NCBI GenBank assembly: GCA_937922785.1
Contig: CALAJQ010000018.1
Location: forward strand, 186,001 to 250,000
Source: an uncultured Acidimicrobiales bacterium
Lineage (GTDB): Bacteria; Actinomycetota; Acidimicrobiia; Acidimicrobiales; SZUA-35
Direction: 5' to 3'
Length of the DNA stretch: 64,000 nucleotides
This document shows positions 43,958 to 52,814 of this stretch, piece by piece. The notes under the pieces were generated by a model. That model saw only the letters and a list, made by a program, of their open reading frames with translations, was not told the origin of the DNA and searched no databases. The position numbers and the translations under genes were made by a program. Within the stretch, counting starts at the first letter, position 1. Each line of letters opens with the position of its first letter.

Positions 43958-44665
43958 CTAGGCGACTGATTGACGATCAGCCAGGATCAGCTCGTCCATG
44001 GTTCTAAGTGTGTCACCACGAAACTCCTTGATCGTCTGGGCGTACGCCTTCATGTCGAGTGTCGAAAGGACGGCGGCTTCTGCCTGGGCCTCGCCGATCA
44101 CCGACGCTGGATCAACCGCAACATCAAGGAATCCTGCATCGGCCGCTTGGCTACCGTTAAACAGTCGAGCATTGACAATCGACCGTTGGCGAGCGCGGCG
44201 GCTTAGGCGGTCTGTTGCGATGGTTTGTGCCCACTTAGGTAGAACCATGCCTATGGCCACTTCGTTCAGCCCGATCTTTACATCAGCGTCGGGCCCGACT
44301 CGAACGTCACAGCCCAGCAAAATCAGCCCACCAGCGGCAACTGCGTGTCCGGTGCAGGCGGCAACTACCGGCTTTGGTCCGCCATAAATCCGACGGACTA
44401 GCTGACCCCCGTCGGCCACCAGGCTGACAATCGCCTTGAAGTCACCTCCACGCATGACGTTCAGATCGAATCCGCCTGAGAATCGACCTTCCCGGCCAGC
44501 AAGAACAATGGCCTTGATGTCATCGTTTGATTCAAGGTCATCCAGGGCCGTGTTGATCTCTGTCATCAGGCTGGCGGAAAGCGCATTTGCCTTGCCGTCG
44601 TCCATGGTCACGGTTGCCACGGCGCCATCGATTTCTACCGACACCTGGGTTGTTTCGTTGCTCAT
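43958..44665 (-). CDS. crotonase-family (enoyl-CoA hydratase/isomerase-like) protein
   Basis: The 235-residue protein shows the crotonase fold: DDGKANALSASLMTEI, GREGRFSGGFDLNVM (oxyanion-hole strand) and CTGHAVAAGGLILLGCDVRV. The second active-site region reads KIGLNEVAIGMVLPKWAQ, with Glu retained at the position corresponding to one of the two catalytic glutamates. It is short and lacks the full C-terminal trimerisation helix seen in many hydratases. A role on CoA thioesters made or used by the adjacent FadH-like reductases is plausible. Two-base spacings on both sides put it in the reductase operon. Confidence 0.88.
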   Translation of the reverse strand: MSNETTQVSVEIDGAVATVTMDDGKANALSASLMTEINTALDDLESNDDIKAIVLAGREGRFSGGFDLNVMRGGDFKAIVSLVADGGQLVRRIYGGPKPVVAACTGHAVAAGGLILLGCDVRVGPDADVKIGLNEVAIGMVLPKWAQTIATDRLSRRARQRSIVNARLFNGSQAADAGFLDVAVDPASVIGEAQAEAAVLSTLDMKAYAQTIKEFRGDTLRTMDELILADRQSVA

Positions 44666-44667
44666 TG

Positions 44668-46971
44668 TTAGTGCGCTCCACTAGCTGATTGGATTGCGGT
44701 CCACACCCGTTCGGGAGTGGTCGGAATGTCGATATGGCGTATGCCCAAATGGGCGACTGCGTCTATTACGGCGTTTTGAACCGCCGGTGTCGCACCGATT
44801 GTGCCGGCCTCACCGATGCCCTTTGCCCCGATCGGGTTGAGGGGAGTTGGCGTCACCATCTCTACCCGCTCAAACGATGGCAGTTCAGCGGCGCTCATGA
44901 TCCCGTAATCCATGAAGGTTGCAGTTACAGGGTTGCCGTCTTCGTCGTAGGAGAACTCTTCAGTGATGGCGTGTGCGATTCCCGACGCAAGACCACCATG
45001 GACCTGACCGTCCACCAACAGGGGACTGACCAGAACTCCGGCATCGTCACAAGCCACATGGCGCAGCACTGTGACCATGCCTGTGTCGCTGTCTACTTCA
45101 ACAACCGACACATGGGTGCCGAAGGGGAAAGTTGCCCCCGGCGGATTGAAATCAGCCTCGGCCATCAGGTTCGCACCTGAAGCTGCTGCCGCCGCAGTTG
45201 CCACTTCGGCCCATGATTTTGAAATTGTTGGTGTGCCGGTTACAGAGAAGGAGCCTGTGTCAGTGTCGAGGACGATGTCGTCGGGATTGGCTTCAAGTTC
45301 TACTGCGGCGATGTCCTTTGCGTCGGCAATGACCTGTTCGGTTGACTGCCAGATGGCCGTGCCACCCAGCTGCAAGCTCTTGGATCCGCCTGTGCCGCCG
45401 CCTCGTTGAACCTCGTCGGTGTCGCCGTGGCGCACCTCAATTTTTTCAAACGCAATCCCGGTTAGGTCCGAGACGATCTGGGCGAAGGATGTGTGGTGGC
45501 CCTGACCGTGGGACGACGAACCGGTTAGCGCAAGAGCCGAGCCGTCGGGGCGAATCTCAACGCTTCCGAATTCCCCGCCACCTAGCGGGTTCGTGATTTC
45601 AACATAGGTGCAAAGTCCGATGCCCAAGAGCTTGTTCGAACCGGAGCTTCGGCGACGCTCCTGTTCGGCCCTTAGCTCGGCGACGTCGGCCGCTTCAAAG
45701 GCCAAATCCATAGATCCCGCATAGTCTCCTGTGTCCATGGCGGCGCCAGTGTGCGTTGTTAGCGGGAAGTCTTCGGGCGCATAAACGTTCTTGCGGCGAA
45801 CCTCGGCCGGATCCATTCCAACTTCAGCTGCAAAGTAGTCAACCATGCGCTCGATTGCGTGGGTCGCCTCGGGGCGTCCTGCTCCTCGATAGGCACCGAC
45901 AGGGACTGTGTTGGTGACGGGTGAGATAGCGCCGAAGTGCACCTTGTCAATGTTGTAGACGCCAGTAGCCATGATCTTGGTGAGGAACGGAAGTACTGCA
46001 CCGATTGCTGCCTTGGCGCCCGAATCCTGTGTCATGAAGATGGAGTAGGCCTTGATGTTGCCGTCGCGATCGCCACCGATGGTGCAGTCGAATTCGCAAG
46101 CTCGGCCGTGCACGAGACCCAACATTGACTCGCTTCGAGTCTCAGACCATCGGGTCGGTCGGCCTATCTTGCGGGCTACCGCAGCAACGACTTTGTCCTC
46201 GGCGTAGCGGCCGTTCTTTGCGCCAAAGGCTCCGCCAACGTCAGGGCAAATCACGCGGACCTGGTCGGCCTCTAAACCGAAGTCCTTCATTAGGCCGTCA
46301 CGGGTTCCGTGAGCGCCTTGAGTCTCAGACCACTGTGTTAGGTGTGGCCGTCCATCTGAAGTGGTGCCCCATTCTGAAATCGTCGCCCGGGTTTCGATTG
46401 GGCACGGGGCCAGCCGGTGGTTGCGGAACCGAAGCTGAACCTTGACCTCGCAATCGTCAAACATTGTTTCCAGCTCTGTGCCTTCAGGCAGGCCTTGGCC
46501 CGGCACTTGGAACGCAATGTTTGACCCGGCGTCGGGGTACAGGAGTGTTTCGTTCTTGGCCGACACGTCCGGCGTCATCACAATTGGCAGCTCCTCGTAG
46601 TCAATGAATACCGACTCGGCGGCGTCGATTCCCTGATTACGGGTTTCGCTGACGACAACTGCCACAGGTTCGCCTACAAACCGCACGCGGTCTGACGCCA
46701 GCCAGGCGTTTGTCATGGCTTGGTTCAACATGGGTTGATCAGGAGCGTGCTCTTCAAGCTCGAGACTGGCAGCAGTGAATACGCCAACAACACCGGGCAT
46801 TGACTCTGCCTCTGAAGTGTCAATTGAGGTGATCAGGGCGTGCGGGAAGACCGACCGTACAAAGGTCAGGTGAGCAGCCCCGGCTGGTGCCAAGTCGTCT
46901 ACGTACATGCCGCCGACGGTGAGGAGCGCTGGATCCTCGTTGCGGTTTACTCTTGTTCCGATCATGCTCAT
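44668..46971 (-). CDS. xanthine-dehydrogenase-family molybdopterin subunit (CoxL-like), orphan
   Basis: ATG 46971 is chosen because longer readings overlap the upstream gene. The 767-residue protein is the large molybdenum subunit of the xanthine oxidase/aldehyde oxidase/CO dehydrogenase family: [10 protein letters not shown] at the N-terminus, [46 protein letters not shown] and the active-site glutamate in [23 protein letters not shown] in place of the AYXCSFR of true CO dehydrogenases argues against CO oxidation. The FAD and 2Fe-2S partner subunits normally encoded beside it are absent from the window. Its substrate is probably an aldehyde or heteroaromatic ring carbon. Confidence 0.92.
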   Translation of the reverse strand: MSMIGTRVNRNEDPALLTVGGMYVDDLAPAGAAHLTFVRSVFPHALITSIDTSEAESMPGVVGVFTAASLELEEHAPDQPMLNQAMTNAWLASDRVRFVGEPVAVVVSETRNQGIDAAESVFIDYEELPIVMTPDVSAKNETLLYPDAGSNIAFQVPGQGLPEGTELETMFDDCEVKVQLRFRNHRLAPCPIETRATISEWGTTSDGRPHLTQWSETQGAHGTRDGLMKDFGLEADQVRVICPDVGGAFGAKNGRYAEDKVVAAVARKIGRPTRWSETRSESMLGLVHGRACEFDCTIGGDRDGNIKAYSIFMTQDSGAKAAIGAVLPFLTKIMATGVYNIDKVHFGAISPVTNTVPVGAYRGAGRPEATHAIERMVDYFAAEVGMDPAEVRRKNVYAPEDFPLTTHTGAAMDTGDYAGSMDLAFEAADVAELRAEQERRRSSGSNKLLGIGLCTYVEITNPLGGGEFGSVEIRPDGSALALTGSSSHGQGHHTSFAQIVSDLTGIAFEKIEVRHGDTDEVQRGGGTGGSKSLQLGGTAIWQSTEQVIADAKDIAAVELEANPDDIVLDTDTGSFSVTGTPTISKSWAEVATAAAAASGANLMAEADFNPPGATFPFGTHVSVVEVDSDTGMVTVLRHVACDDAGVLVSPLLVDGQVHGGLASGIAHAITEEFSYDEDGNPVTATFMDYGIMSAAELPSFERVEMVTPTPLNPIGAKGIGEAGTIGATPAVQNAVIDAVAHLGIRHIDIPTTPERVWTAIQSASGAH

Positions 46972-46990
46972 GACTAGAACATAGAGGGCG

Positions 46991-48160
46991 TTAGCCTCGA
47001 AGGTCGAAACAGACCTTGATCGCACCTCGTCGGCCACCGTTAGCAGCGTGAGCAAGAGCGTCGGCATATTCGTTCAACGGGTAAAGCACGCTGACGAGCC
47101 GCCCAAGGTCTGCGCTGCCCACAAGGTCGGTTGCAAGAGCGAAACTGGTTGTGGTTGAACCGTCAGCAAGCGTTTCTGTGCCGTAGGTGTATGACCCCAC
47201 AAGCTCGGTTTCGCGGTGCCAAAGAGGGGTCATGTCGATGTTGATGTTGCCCGGCATGCCAACCATCACTACCCGGCCTCTTGGACGGGTAATGCCCACA
47301 GCTTCTGAAACCGACTTGGCAGACCCAACAGCATCGATTGTTACGTCTGCACCGCCGGACAGTCGGCCATCGATCTCAAACGAGCCCGTAGCCCTACGAA
47401 CGGCCCGACTTAGCGCATCAGGGTCAACAACCTGGCTGGCGCCCAGTGACTTCGCCAACGCCTTTTGCTCTGGATATTTGGCGCCCACGATTATCTCGCC
47501 GGCCTCGGTGAGAGTGCGCAGTGCGGCGATTGCAACCAAGCCCATCGTCCCTGCTCCGAGAACAGCAACAGTGGCGCCGGGCTGCACGCGGCCCCTGAGG
47601 GCGGCGTGCACGCCGACAGCCGTTGGCTCGATCATTACAGCTTGTTCATCACTTAGTCCAGCCGGAACGCGATGAAGCTGGGAATCATGGGCCACAAACT
47701 CGCTGGCCCAGCCGCCCCCGGTAGAGGTGCAATAGCCAACCTGGATGCCTGGTTCAATGTCGCCACCAACGATGTGGCTGTAATCATCGCCGTCGCCCGG
47801 TGCAGCGCCATCGAAAGGTAACTCGAACCCTCGGGCGGCATGTCCGAGCACTGGCTCGAGTACGACGCGGGTGTCGTCATCTAACAGACCAACCACTTCG
47901 TGGCCTGGAACAAACGGAAAACTGACCCAAGGCTCAAAGTATCGAGAAGATCGTCCGTCGACAGTGGCCAAGTCTGACCCACAGACTCCTGCTAACAATG
48001 TTCGAACCCGTCGCCAACCATCGGCTGGTAATTCAGGAGCGTCAGTGTCCTCGAGATAGGTCAATGGCCCCGTCCGGGCCCCGCTACCAGCCCTGACTCG
48101 CGAACTAATTGCCGCCGCGGCGTAACGGGCTTCCTTGCGCTGAAACTCGAGGGCTTTCAC
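46991..48160 (-). CDS. zinc-type medium-chain dehydrogenase lacking structural-zinc cysteines
   Basis: GTG 48160 (VKALEFQRKEARYAAAA) is preferred to GTG 48181, giving 389 residues and 26 bases to the divergent queG. Catalytic-zinc positions are AGVCGSDLA and PFVPGHEVVG; the coenzyme fold is AVLGAGTMGLVAIAAL. Where family members carry the four-cysteine structural zinc loop, this protein reads FELPFDGAAPGDGDDYSH with no cysteine at all. It probably oxidises an alcohol with NAD(P) or another acceptor. Its stop is 19 bases from the CoxL-like start, so it is likely the first gene of that operon. Confidence 0.87.
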   Translation of the reverse strand: MKALEFQRKEARYAAAAISSRVRAGSGARTGPLTYLEDTDAPELPADGWRRVRTLLAGVCGSDLATVDGRSSRYFEPWVSFPFVPGHEVVGLLDDDTRVVLEPVLGHAARGFELPFDGAAPGDGDDYSHIVGGDIEPGIQVGYCTSTGGGWASEFVAHDSQLHRVPAGLSDEQAVMIEPTAVGVHAALRGRVQPGATVAVLGAGTMGLVAIAALRTLTEAGEIIVGAKYPEQKALAKSLGASQVVDPDALSRAVRRATGSFEIDGRLSGGADVTIDAVGSAKSVSEAVGITRPRGRVVMVGMPGNINIDMTPLWHRETELVGSYTYGTETLADGSTTTSFALATDLVGSADLGRLVSVLYPLNEYADALAHAANGGRRGAIKVCFDLRG

Positions 48161-48186
48161 AACAGTAGAAGCTATCGTCACAATTC

Positions 48187-49236
48187 ATGCCCACAGCGCC
48201 CGAGCTCAGCGCAACCAACTCCGATCTGGCATCTCAGATTGCCGAGCTTGGCAAACAACAGGGCTTGGCTGCTGTCGGATTCACAAGCGCTGAGGTCCTC
48301 GAACCGGCGTTGACCGTGCTCAACAGCCGAAAAGCGGCAGGTTTAGCGGCTGAAATGCAATTTACTTACCGCAACCCCGAGCGCAGCACCGACCCGATCA
48401 GAGCGCTGGCTGACGCCCAATCGATCGTCGCCTGCGCGTTGGCCTACGGAGCAACCGCCTCGCCCAAACCAGGCGAAGCCCGGGTGGCCCGCTACGCCGT
48501 TGGCAATCACTACGCCCGGCTGCGCGCGGTTCTGCAACAGATCGCTGAACTAATCCGAGAAGCGGGATACTCGGCCCGTGTCCACATGGATGACAACAAT
48601 CTGGTTGATCGCAACGTCGCGTGGCGCGCCGGGATCGGTTGGTTTGGCAAGAATGCCAACCTGCTTGTGCCTGGAGTTGGATCCTGGGTTGTATTAGGCA
48701 ATGTGATCACAAACGCTTCGCTTCGGACCGAGGATGTCCCGCTTCCTGATGGGTGTGGACCGTGTCGGCGCTGCATCGACGGATGCCCGACTGACGCCAT
48801 TGTTGGTCCCGGAATTGTTGACGCTCGGCGCTGCATCGCGTGGCTAGTTCAAGGCCCCGAACCAATCCCGGTTGAGTTTCGCGAAGCAGTCGGTAACCGA
48901 ATCTACGGTTGTGACGAGTGTCAAGAGGTGTGTCCTGAAAATAGCGATCCGGGCAATCCGAAAGTGCCGGGCAATCCGAAAGTGATAGAAGCTCTTGGGA
49001 CGATGTGGGTTTTGGAAGCCACCGACACAGAACTAATGGATCGAGTCGGGCATTGGTACATCGCCAATCGGGACCCGAACGTTGTTCGCCGGACTGCGCT
49101 AGTGGTACTCGGTAACACAGGCGACCCGACCGACATTGCAGTGAAAAACCTACTTGAGCTCTACAGCCATTCCGACGTTGAACAATTGGCCGAGCATGCG
49201 CTTTGGGCCAGCGAACGCCTGGGTCTTGGCCAGTGA
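48187..49236 (+). CDS. queG: epoxyqueuosine reductase
   Basis: The 349-residue enzyme performs the last step of queuosine synthesis on tRNA, reducing epoxyqueuosine with a cobalamin and two [4Fe-4S] clusters. Visible are WRAGIGWFGKNANLLVPGVGSW (cobalamin region), the cluster motifs CGPCRRCIDGCPTDAI and YGCDECQEVCPENS, and the C-terminal HEAT-like region. A perfect 18-base tandem duplication at 48949-48984 adds PGNPKV twice after the second cluster. With queF at 37255 it shows a queuosine route, the remaining genes being elsewhere. The stop overlaps the next gene's GTG start. Confidence 0.94.
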   Translation: MPTAPELSATNSDLASQIAELGKQQGLAAVGFTSAEVLEPALTVLNSRKAAGLAAEMQFTYRNPERSTDPIRALADAQSIVACALAYGATASPKPGEARVARYAVGNHYARLRAVLQQIAELIREAGYSARVHMDDNNLVDRNVAWRAGIGWFGKNANLLVPGVGSWVVLGNVITNASLRTEDVPLPDGCGPCRRCIDGCPTDAIVGPGIVDARRCIAWLVQGPEPIPVEFREAVGNRIYGCDECQEVCPENSDPGNPKVPGNPKVIEALGTMWVLEATDTELMDRVGHWYIANRDPNVVRRTALVVLGNTGDPTDIAVKNLLELYSHSDVEQLAEHALWASERLGLGQ

Positions 49237-50369
49237 CTAGGCACCTCCTCGTTACGAACGACTTCCCACCAAAGGTTGGTGGAATCCAGAGCTACCTGTG
49301 GGAGCTATGGCGCCGGTTAGACCCATCTGAGTTCTGTGTCTACACCACACCTTATGAAGGCGCAGTTCTGTTCGACGCTCAGCAGAACTACCGCGTTGAA
49401 CGTTCACCCGAGCCCTGGCTAGGTCCATTCCCACACCTTGTTAAGCGCATTAATGCACTGGCAACTGAACATGAGGCAGAGATCATTATCGTTGATCCTG
49501 CGGTGCCGCTAGGTCTGATCGCTCCAGCGTTCGATTTGCCCTATGCAGTTGTGCTGCACGGAGCCGAGGTGACAATCCCAGCCCGCATTCCAGGATCTCG
49601 CCAAGCTTTAAGGCGGGTGCTTCGAAACGCTAAGTTTGTGATCTCGGCGGGGGAGTACGCATTGGCCGAGGCCGAGCTTTGCGCCGGACAACCGCTTCAA
49701 TCGGTTGTAATTCCACCTGGTGTGGACACCGATCGTTTCGTCCCGTTCGACGAGGTTCAAAGGCGGAGGGCCCGCAACAAGTTTGGGATAGCGGAATCAG
49801 AGATCGTAATTGCGACGGTAAACAGACTGGTGCCACGAAAAGGCATGGATCTATTGGTTTCGGCGGTGGCCACTGCGGCTGAGACCGTTCCCCAATTGCG
49901 GTGCATCATCGGTGGTTCCGGCAGAGAGTTCGAACGCTTGCAGGATCAAATTCAGGGCCTGTCGGCGCCTGTGCAGATGTTGGGCCGAATTGACGACGCC
50001 GATGTTGTCGACCTGTACGGGGCCGCAGATCTGATGGCGATGCTATGCACCAGCCGGTGGAAAGGCCTAGAGCAGGAGGGATTTGGAATTGTGTTCCTGG
50101 AGGCAGCGGCGGCAGGTTTAGCCCAGATTGCTGGCCGCTCCGGCGGAGCAGCAGAGGCCGTTCTCGACCAACAGACGGGTTTGGTTGTGGACGCTGAGGT
50201 AAGTGCCCAGGTGGTAGAGGCAATCATAAGTCTGGCCACAAACCCTGAACTAAGGAGGTCCTATGGGCGGGCGGCAAGACAGCGAGCAGTCGATCAATTT
50301 GACTACGACAAGCTTGCGGCTGAATTAGATCAGGCAATTGACTCATTAACCGGCTCGAAACAGGAGTAA
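49233..50369 (+). CDS. GT4 glycosyltransferase, PimB-like
   Basis: The 378-residue enzyme starts at GTG 49233, overlapping the queG stop (GTGA). It has the GT-B architecture with N-terminal LLVTNDFPPKVGGIQSYLWEL, VLHGAEVTIPARIPG, and the C-terminal donor domain with VNRLVPRKGMDLL, EQEGFGIVFLEAAAAGL and SGGAAEAV. This combination is that of phosphatidylinositol mannoside mannosyltransferases (PimB) and related GT4 enzymes, acting at the inner face of the membrane on glycolipids. The exact acceptor is not determined. Confidence 0.9.
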   Translation: MTRHLLVTNDFPPKVGGIQSYLWELWRRLDPSEFCVYTTPYEGAVLFDAQQNYRVERSPEPWLGPFPHLVKRINALATEHEAEIIIVDPAVPLGLIAPAFDLPYAVVLHGAEVTIPARIPGSRQALRRVLRNAKFVISAGEYALAEAELCAGQPLQSVVIPPGVDTDRFVPFDEVQRRRARNKFGIAESEIVIATVNRLVPRKGMDLLVSAVATAAETVPQLRCIIGGSGREFERLQDQIQGLSAPVQMLGRIDDADVVDLYGAADLMAMLCTSRWKGLEQEGFGIVFLEAAAAGLAQIAGRSGGAAEAVLDQQTGLVVDAEVSAQVVEAIISLATNPELRRSYGRAARQRAVDQFDYDKLAAELDQAIDSLTGSKQE

Positions 50370-50378
50370 TCTGGAAAC

Positions 50379-50864
50379 GTGTCGATACCTGAATCAGAAT
50401 TCCAGCCCGAGGCCCAGCTTGAGCACCGCTCGCTGAGCCGAACCGTTTCTGTCGATGCCCAGCGTTGCCTTGCGGTGGCCACAGACTTCTCCGCCTACAC
50501 CGAATGGGCTGACGGCCTTGAGGCGGTTGAGATTGCTGAGGTTGATGACCAAGGGCGGGCAGTTCGGGTTCAGTACTCGGTATCTGGTCTAGGTCGAAAG
50601 GCCCAGTACGAGCTCCGCTATGACTACAGCCAGGTGCCCGAACAGCTCAGCTGGACCATGGTCGAAGGTGATGTGACGCGTCGCTTAGACGGTGCTTACA
50701 AGTTCGCTCCGTCCCAGGACGTAGCCGGTGGCACCGACATCACATATGACCTCACGATTGACTTGGCGGTTCCACTGCCAGGATTCGTTAAGCGTCGAGT
50801 CGAAACCAAGATTCTTGCCGCTGCTCTAGAACGATTCGCCGATCGGGCCGAGAACGCGGCATAG
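50379..50864 (+). CDS. SRPBCC-fold (polyketide cyclase/START-like) protein
   Basis: The 161-residue protein starts at GTG 50379, 9 bases after the glycosyltransferase. It has the helix-grip features of the SRPBCC superfamily: an N-terminal strand with SRTVSVDAQRC, the helix ATDFSAYTEWADGLEAVEI, YELRYDYSQVPEQLSW in the sheet, TYDLTIDLAVPLPGF and the long C-terminal helix. Such proteins bind hydrophobic ligands in a deep cavity; in actinobacteria this type is often next to lipid-related genes. Ligand and function unknown. Confidence 0.86.
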   Translation: MSIPESEFQPEAQLEHRSLSRTVSVDAQRCLAVATDFSAYTEWADGLEAVEIAEVDDQGRAVRVQYSVSGLGRKAQYELRYDYSQVPEQLSWTMVEGDVTRRLDGAYKFAPSQDVAGGTDITYDLTIDLAVPLPGFVKRRVETKILAAALERFADRAENAA

Positions 50865-50982
50865 CGCCTCCGTCATTAGCTTCTTGGGCCAATACCGAGG
50901 CTAAATATGCTGGTGGTAAGCCAGCTCAGGATTTTCTCCAGTTTCACTCCAGTTGGCGTCAAATCTGGTCGTTAGCTTCTAC

Positions 50983-52641
50983 ATGAGAATTCTCCGTCTC
51001 GAGCTCGGCTTTCCACGCGGCCCAATTGAAATGCACCCATTTATTACCGTGGTGCAGGGTCTAGACCCAGTGAACCGTGAGTTGTTTGTTGAGGCCGTTC
51101 GCCTGTTAGCGGCCGGCACCACCTCCGGAATTCGTGGCCTAGTTGACGCAAATGGTCAGCTAGTCGACCTTGCTGGAGACCAAGACCCAAGGGTCGGACC
51201 GGTCACCACCGAAGACATCGCAATCATGCTGGACGAGCTTCCTATGTTGGCCTTTGCCGACCCCGTTGCGATCCGTGCTGAACTTGATCAGACCATCAAA
51301 CGGGCAAAGATCGATGCAGTTCACGTAGAAGAAGTACGAGCAGATCTCGACCCCGCTGCAGCCGCACGACTACAAAATCTTCGGGACCTCATGAACGAAG
51401 ACCAAGGCGGGCCTGACGTCATCCCAACCGGTGAGGTCAAGCGAATGTTGGCAATGTTTGCAAACATCGAACCAAAGGTCTTCGACATGCCAGCCGGAGT
51501 CGCTGAACTGATCGAACGTTGGAAAGCACTAGAGATTGCCTCTGCCCGCTCTGATGAGCTTGAGGCCAATCTGGCCTCAAGAATCAGCGTTGCCGAAGCC
51601 TCGGTAATTAACGCAGAGCGCGAGCTAGATGAGGCCGCCGAAGCTGCAACACCCAAGCTGCTATCGGATGCAGACGAGGCCCGACTAGAAGAACTTGCTC
51701 ACCCTACTGAGGGGCGCAAGAAGAAGGCCCGCGCTAGAACCGATGAAGAAGAGGCTGAATTAGATGCCCTCCTAGATCAGGTGGGTCAGCCTTCCTACAC
51801 CGCTTATCGCATGTATCGGGTGGCTCCGACAGCGCTGGCGAGTGACCGAGCGTTGGTCGAGTCTGCCAAGGGGCGACTTGCCGCAGCGCGAGAAGAACTA
51901 GCTGACCTAAAGATGGGTGGCGGAGCTCCAGAGCTGAAGCAATTGAAGAGTGAATTCGGCGCTATCCGCTTGGCTGCGTCAGAGCATCTCGGCAAGAATC
52001 TCCCCGAGGACTTAGGCCCGGCTCTACAAAGCCTTGGCGTGACGATGGAGAACCCGGAGTGGGCATCACTGGCATCTGAGCTGAAAGCCGAGATGTCTGA
52101 TGTTGTTGGCATCCAGGTGCCCGTCATGACCAACGCCGAGGTTCCAGCTTGGGTGGCTCAGTGGTTGGAGAGCTATGAGTCGGACCCAGAGTCAGCAACA
52201 GCCGGACTTGACCCTGCGGAGCTTGCCCGCGGCATCGCCGATGCTGAGATTGCGTTGGCCAACCATGCCCGTTCGATGGCGCGTATTGATCGACTTGAAG
52301 CAACAGCAGAGCTTGGTCGGAACCGAGTCAGGGAGCTTGTTGCAGCGCTTAACTCAGCTGAAGGCGGCAAGCGACCTCACCCTGAAGATCTGCTGGCCCT
52401 CATGGATCCAGTAATCGACAGGATCTACACCGATGCCGGTGGATCTGCCCCCTTTGTTTTGGCCGGAGAATTCAACGGCATGTCCGACGCTGACGTTGTC
52501 ACCATTCTCGACGCCTATAAGCCGGTCTCAGCTGAGCTTCAGATCATCATCGTTTCAGACCGAGCCATTGTCGCCCAATGGGCACGAAGTGCAGGCCAAG
52601 AACACGCAGTAGTCTCCAAAGCCGAAGGCGCCACGTTCTAA
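50983..52641 (+). CDS. SMC/RecF-like coiled-coil protein without Walker motifs
   Basis: ATG 50983 opens MRILRLELGFPRGPIEMHPF, the strand pattern with which RecF/SMC ATPases begin, but no ribosome site is visible. The 552-residue protein then reads TVVQGLDPVNRELFVEAVRLL where a P-loop is expected, lacking the Gly-Lys-Ser/Thr. A long coiled coil fills about 110-460, interrupted by a Lys/Arg-Glu-rich stretch (GRKKKARARTDEEEAELD). The C-terminus (FVLAGEFNGMSDADVVTIL, then LQIIIVSDRAIVAQWA) mirrors the Walker B/D-loop and H-loop strand of SMC heads without the catalytic Asp-Glu. It looks like an ATPase-dead SMC relative. Nothing nearby identifies its role. Confidence 0.72.
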   Translation: MRILRLELGFPRGPIEMHPFITVVQGLDPVNRELFVEAVRLLAAGTTSGIRGLVDANGQLVDLAGDQDPRVGPVTTEDIAIMLDELPMLAFADPVAIRAELDQTIKRAKIDAVHVEEVRADLDPAAAARLQNLRDLMNEDQGGPDVIPTGEVKRMLAMFANIEPKVFDMPAGVAELIERWKALEIASARSDELEANLASRISVAEASVINAERELDEAAEAATPKLLSDADEARLEELAHPTEGRKKKARARTDEEEAELDALLDQVGQPSYTAYRMYRVAPTALASDRALVESAKGRLAAAREELADLKMGGGAPELKQLKSEFGAIRLAASEHLGKNLPEDLGPALQSLGVTMENPEWASLASELKAEMSDVVGIQVPVMTNAEVPAWVAQWLESYESDPESATAGLDPAELARGIADAEIALANHARSMARIDRLEATAELGRNRVRELVAALNSAEGGKRPHPEDLLALMDPVIDRIYTDAGGSAPFVLAGEFNGMSDADVVTILDAYKPVSAELQIIIVSDRAIVAQWARSAGQEHAVVSKAEGATF

Positions 52642-52678
52642 TTTGCCGTTCCCGCCGTTCGCTGCGCTCACTAATCGA

Positions 52679-52700
52679 GTTTCGGCCTGACGGCCTAAAC
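52679..52700. terminator. imperfect hairpin after the SMC-like gene
   Basis: GTTTCGGCC (52679-52687) can pair with GGCCTAAAC (52692-52700) around TGAC with one mismatch. It lies 38 bases after the stop of the SMC-like gene. No U-tract follows, so termination is only suggested. Confidence 0.4.
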
Positions 52701-52767
52701 GTCGCGGCATTTGCTGTAAGGCACCCGGTGAAAGCCAACGGGAACCCACGGCACTTGCCAGAGCGGG

Positions 52768-52790
52768 CGGCCTACGTGGCCGGGGAACGG
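52768..52790. repeat. 23-nt palindromic element, copy 2
   Basis: Same element as at 21821-21843 with one base difference in the loop: CGGCC-TACGT-GGCCG followed by GGGAACGG. It lies in the 173-base spacer between the SMC-like gene and the glucokinase gene, where nothing else was recognised except the small hairpin upstream. Confidence 0.6.
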
Positions 52791-52814
52791 GATCATCTCG
52801 TCTAGCCTCTTCTG

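Noticed and set aside
44668-46971. Aerobic CO dehydrogenase
   Set aside because: The AYXCSFR active-site motif of true CO dehydrogenase is absent (AYRGAGR instead) and no CoxM or CoxS gene is nearby.
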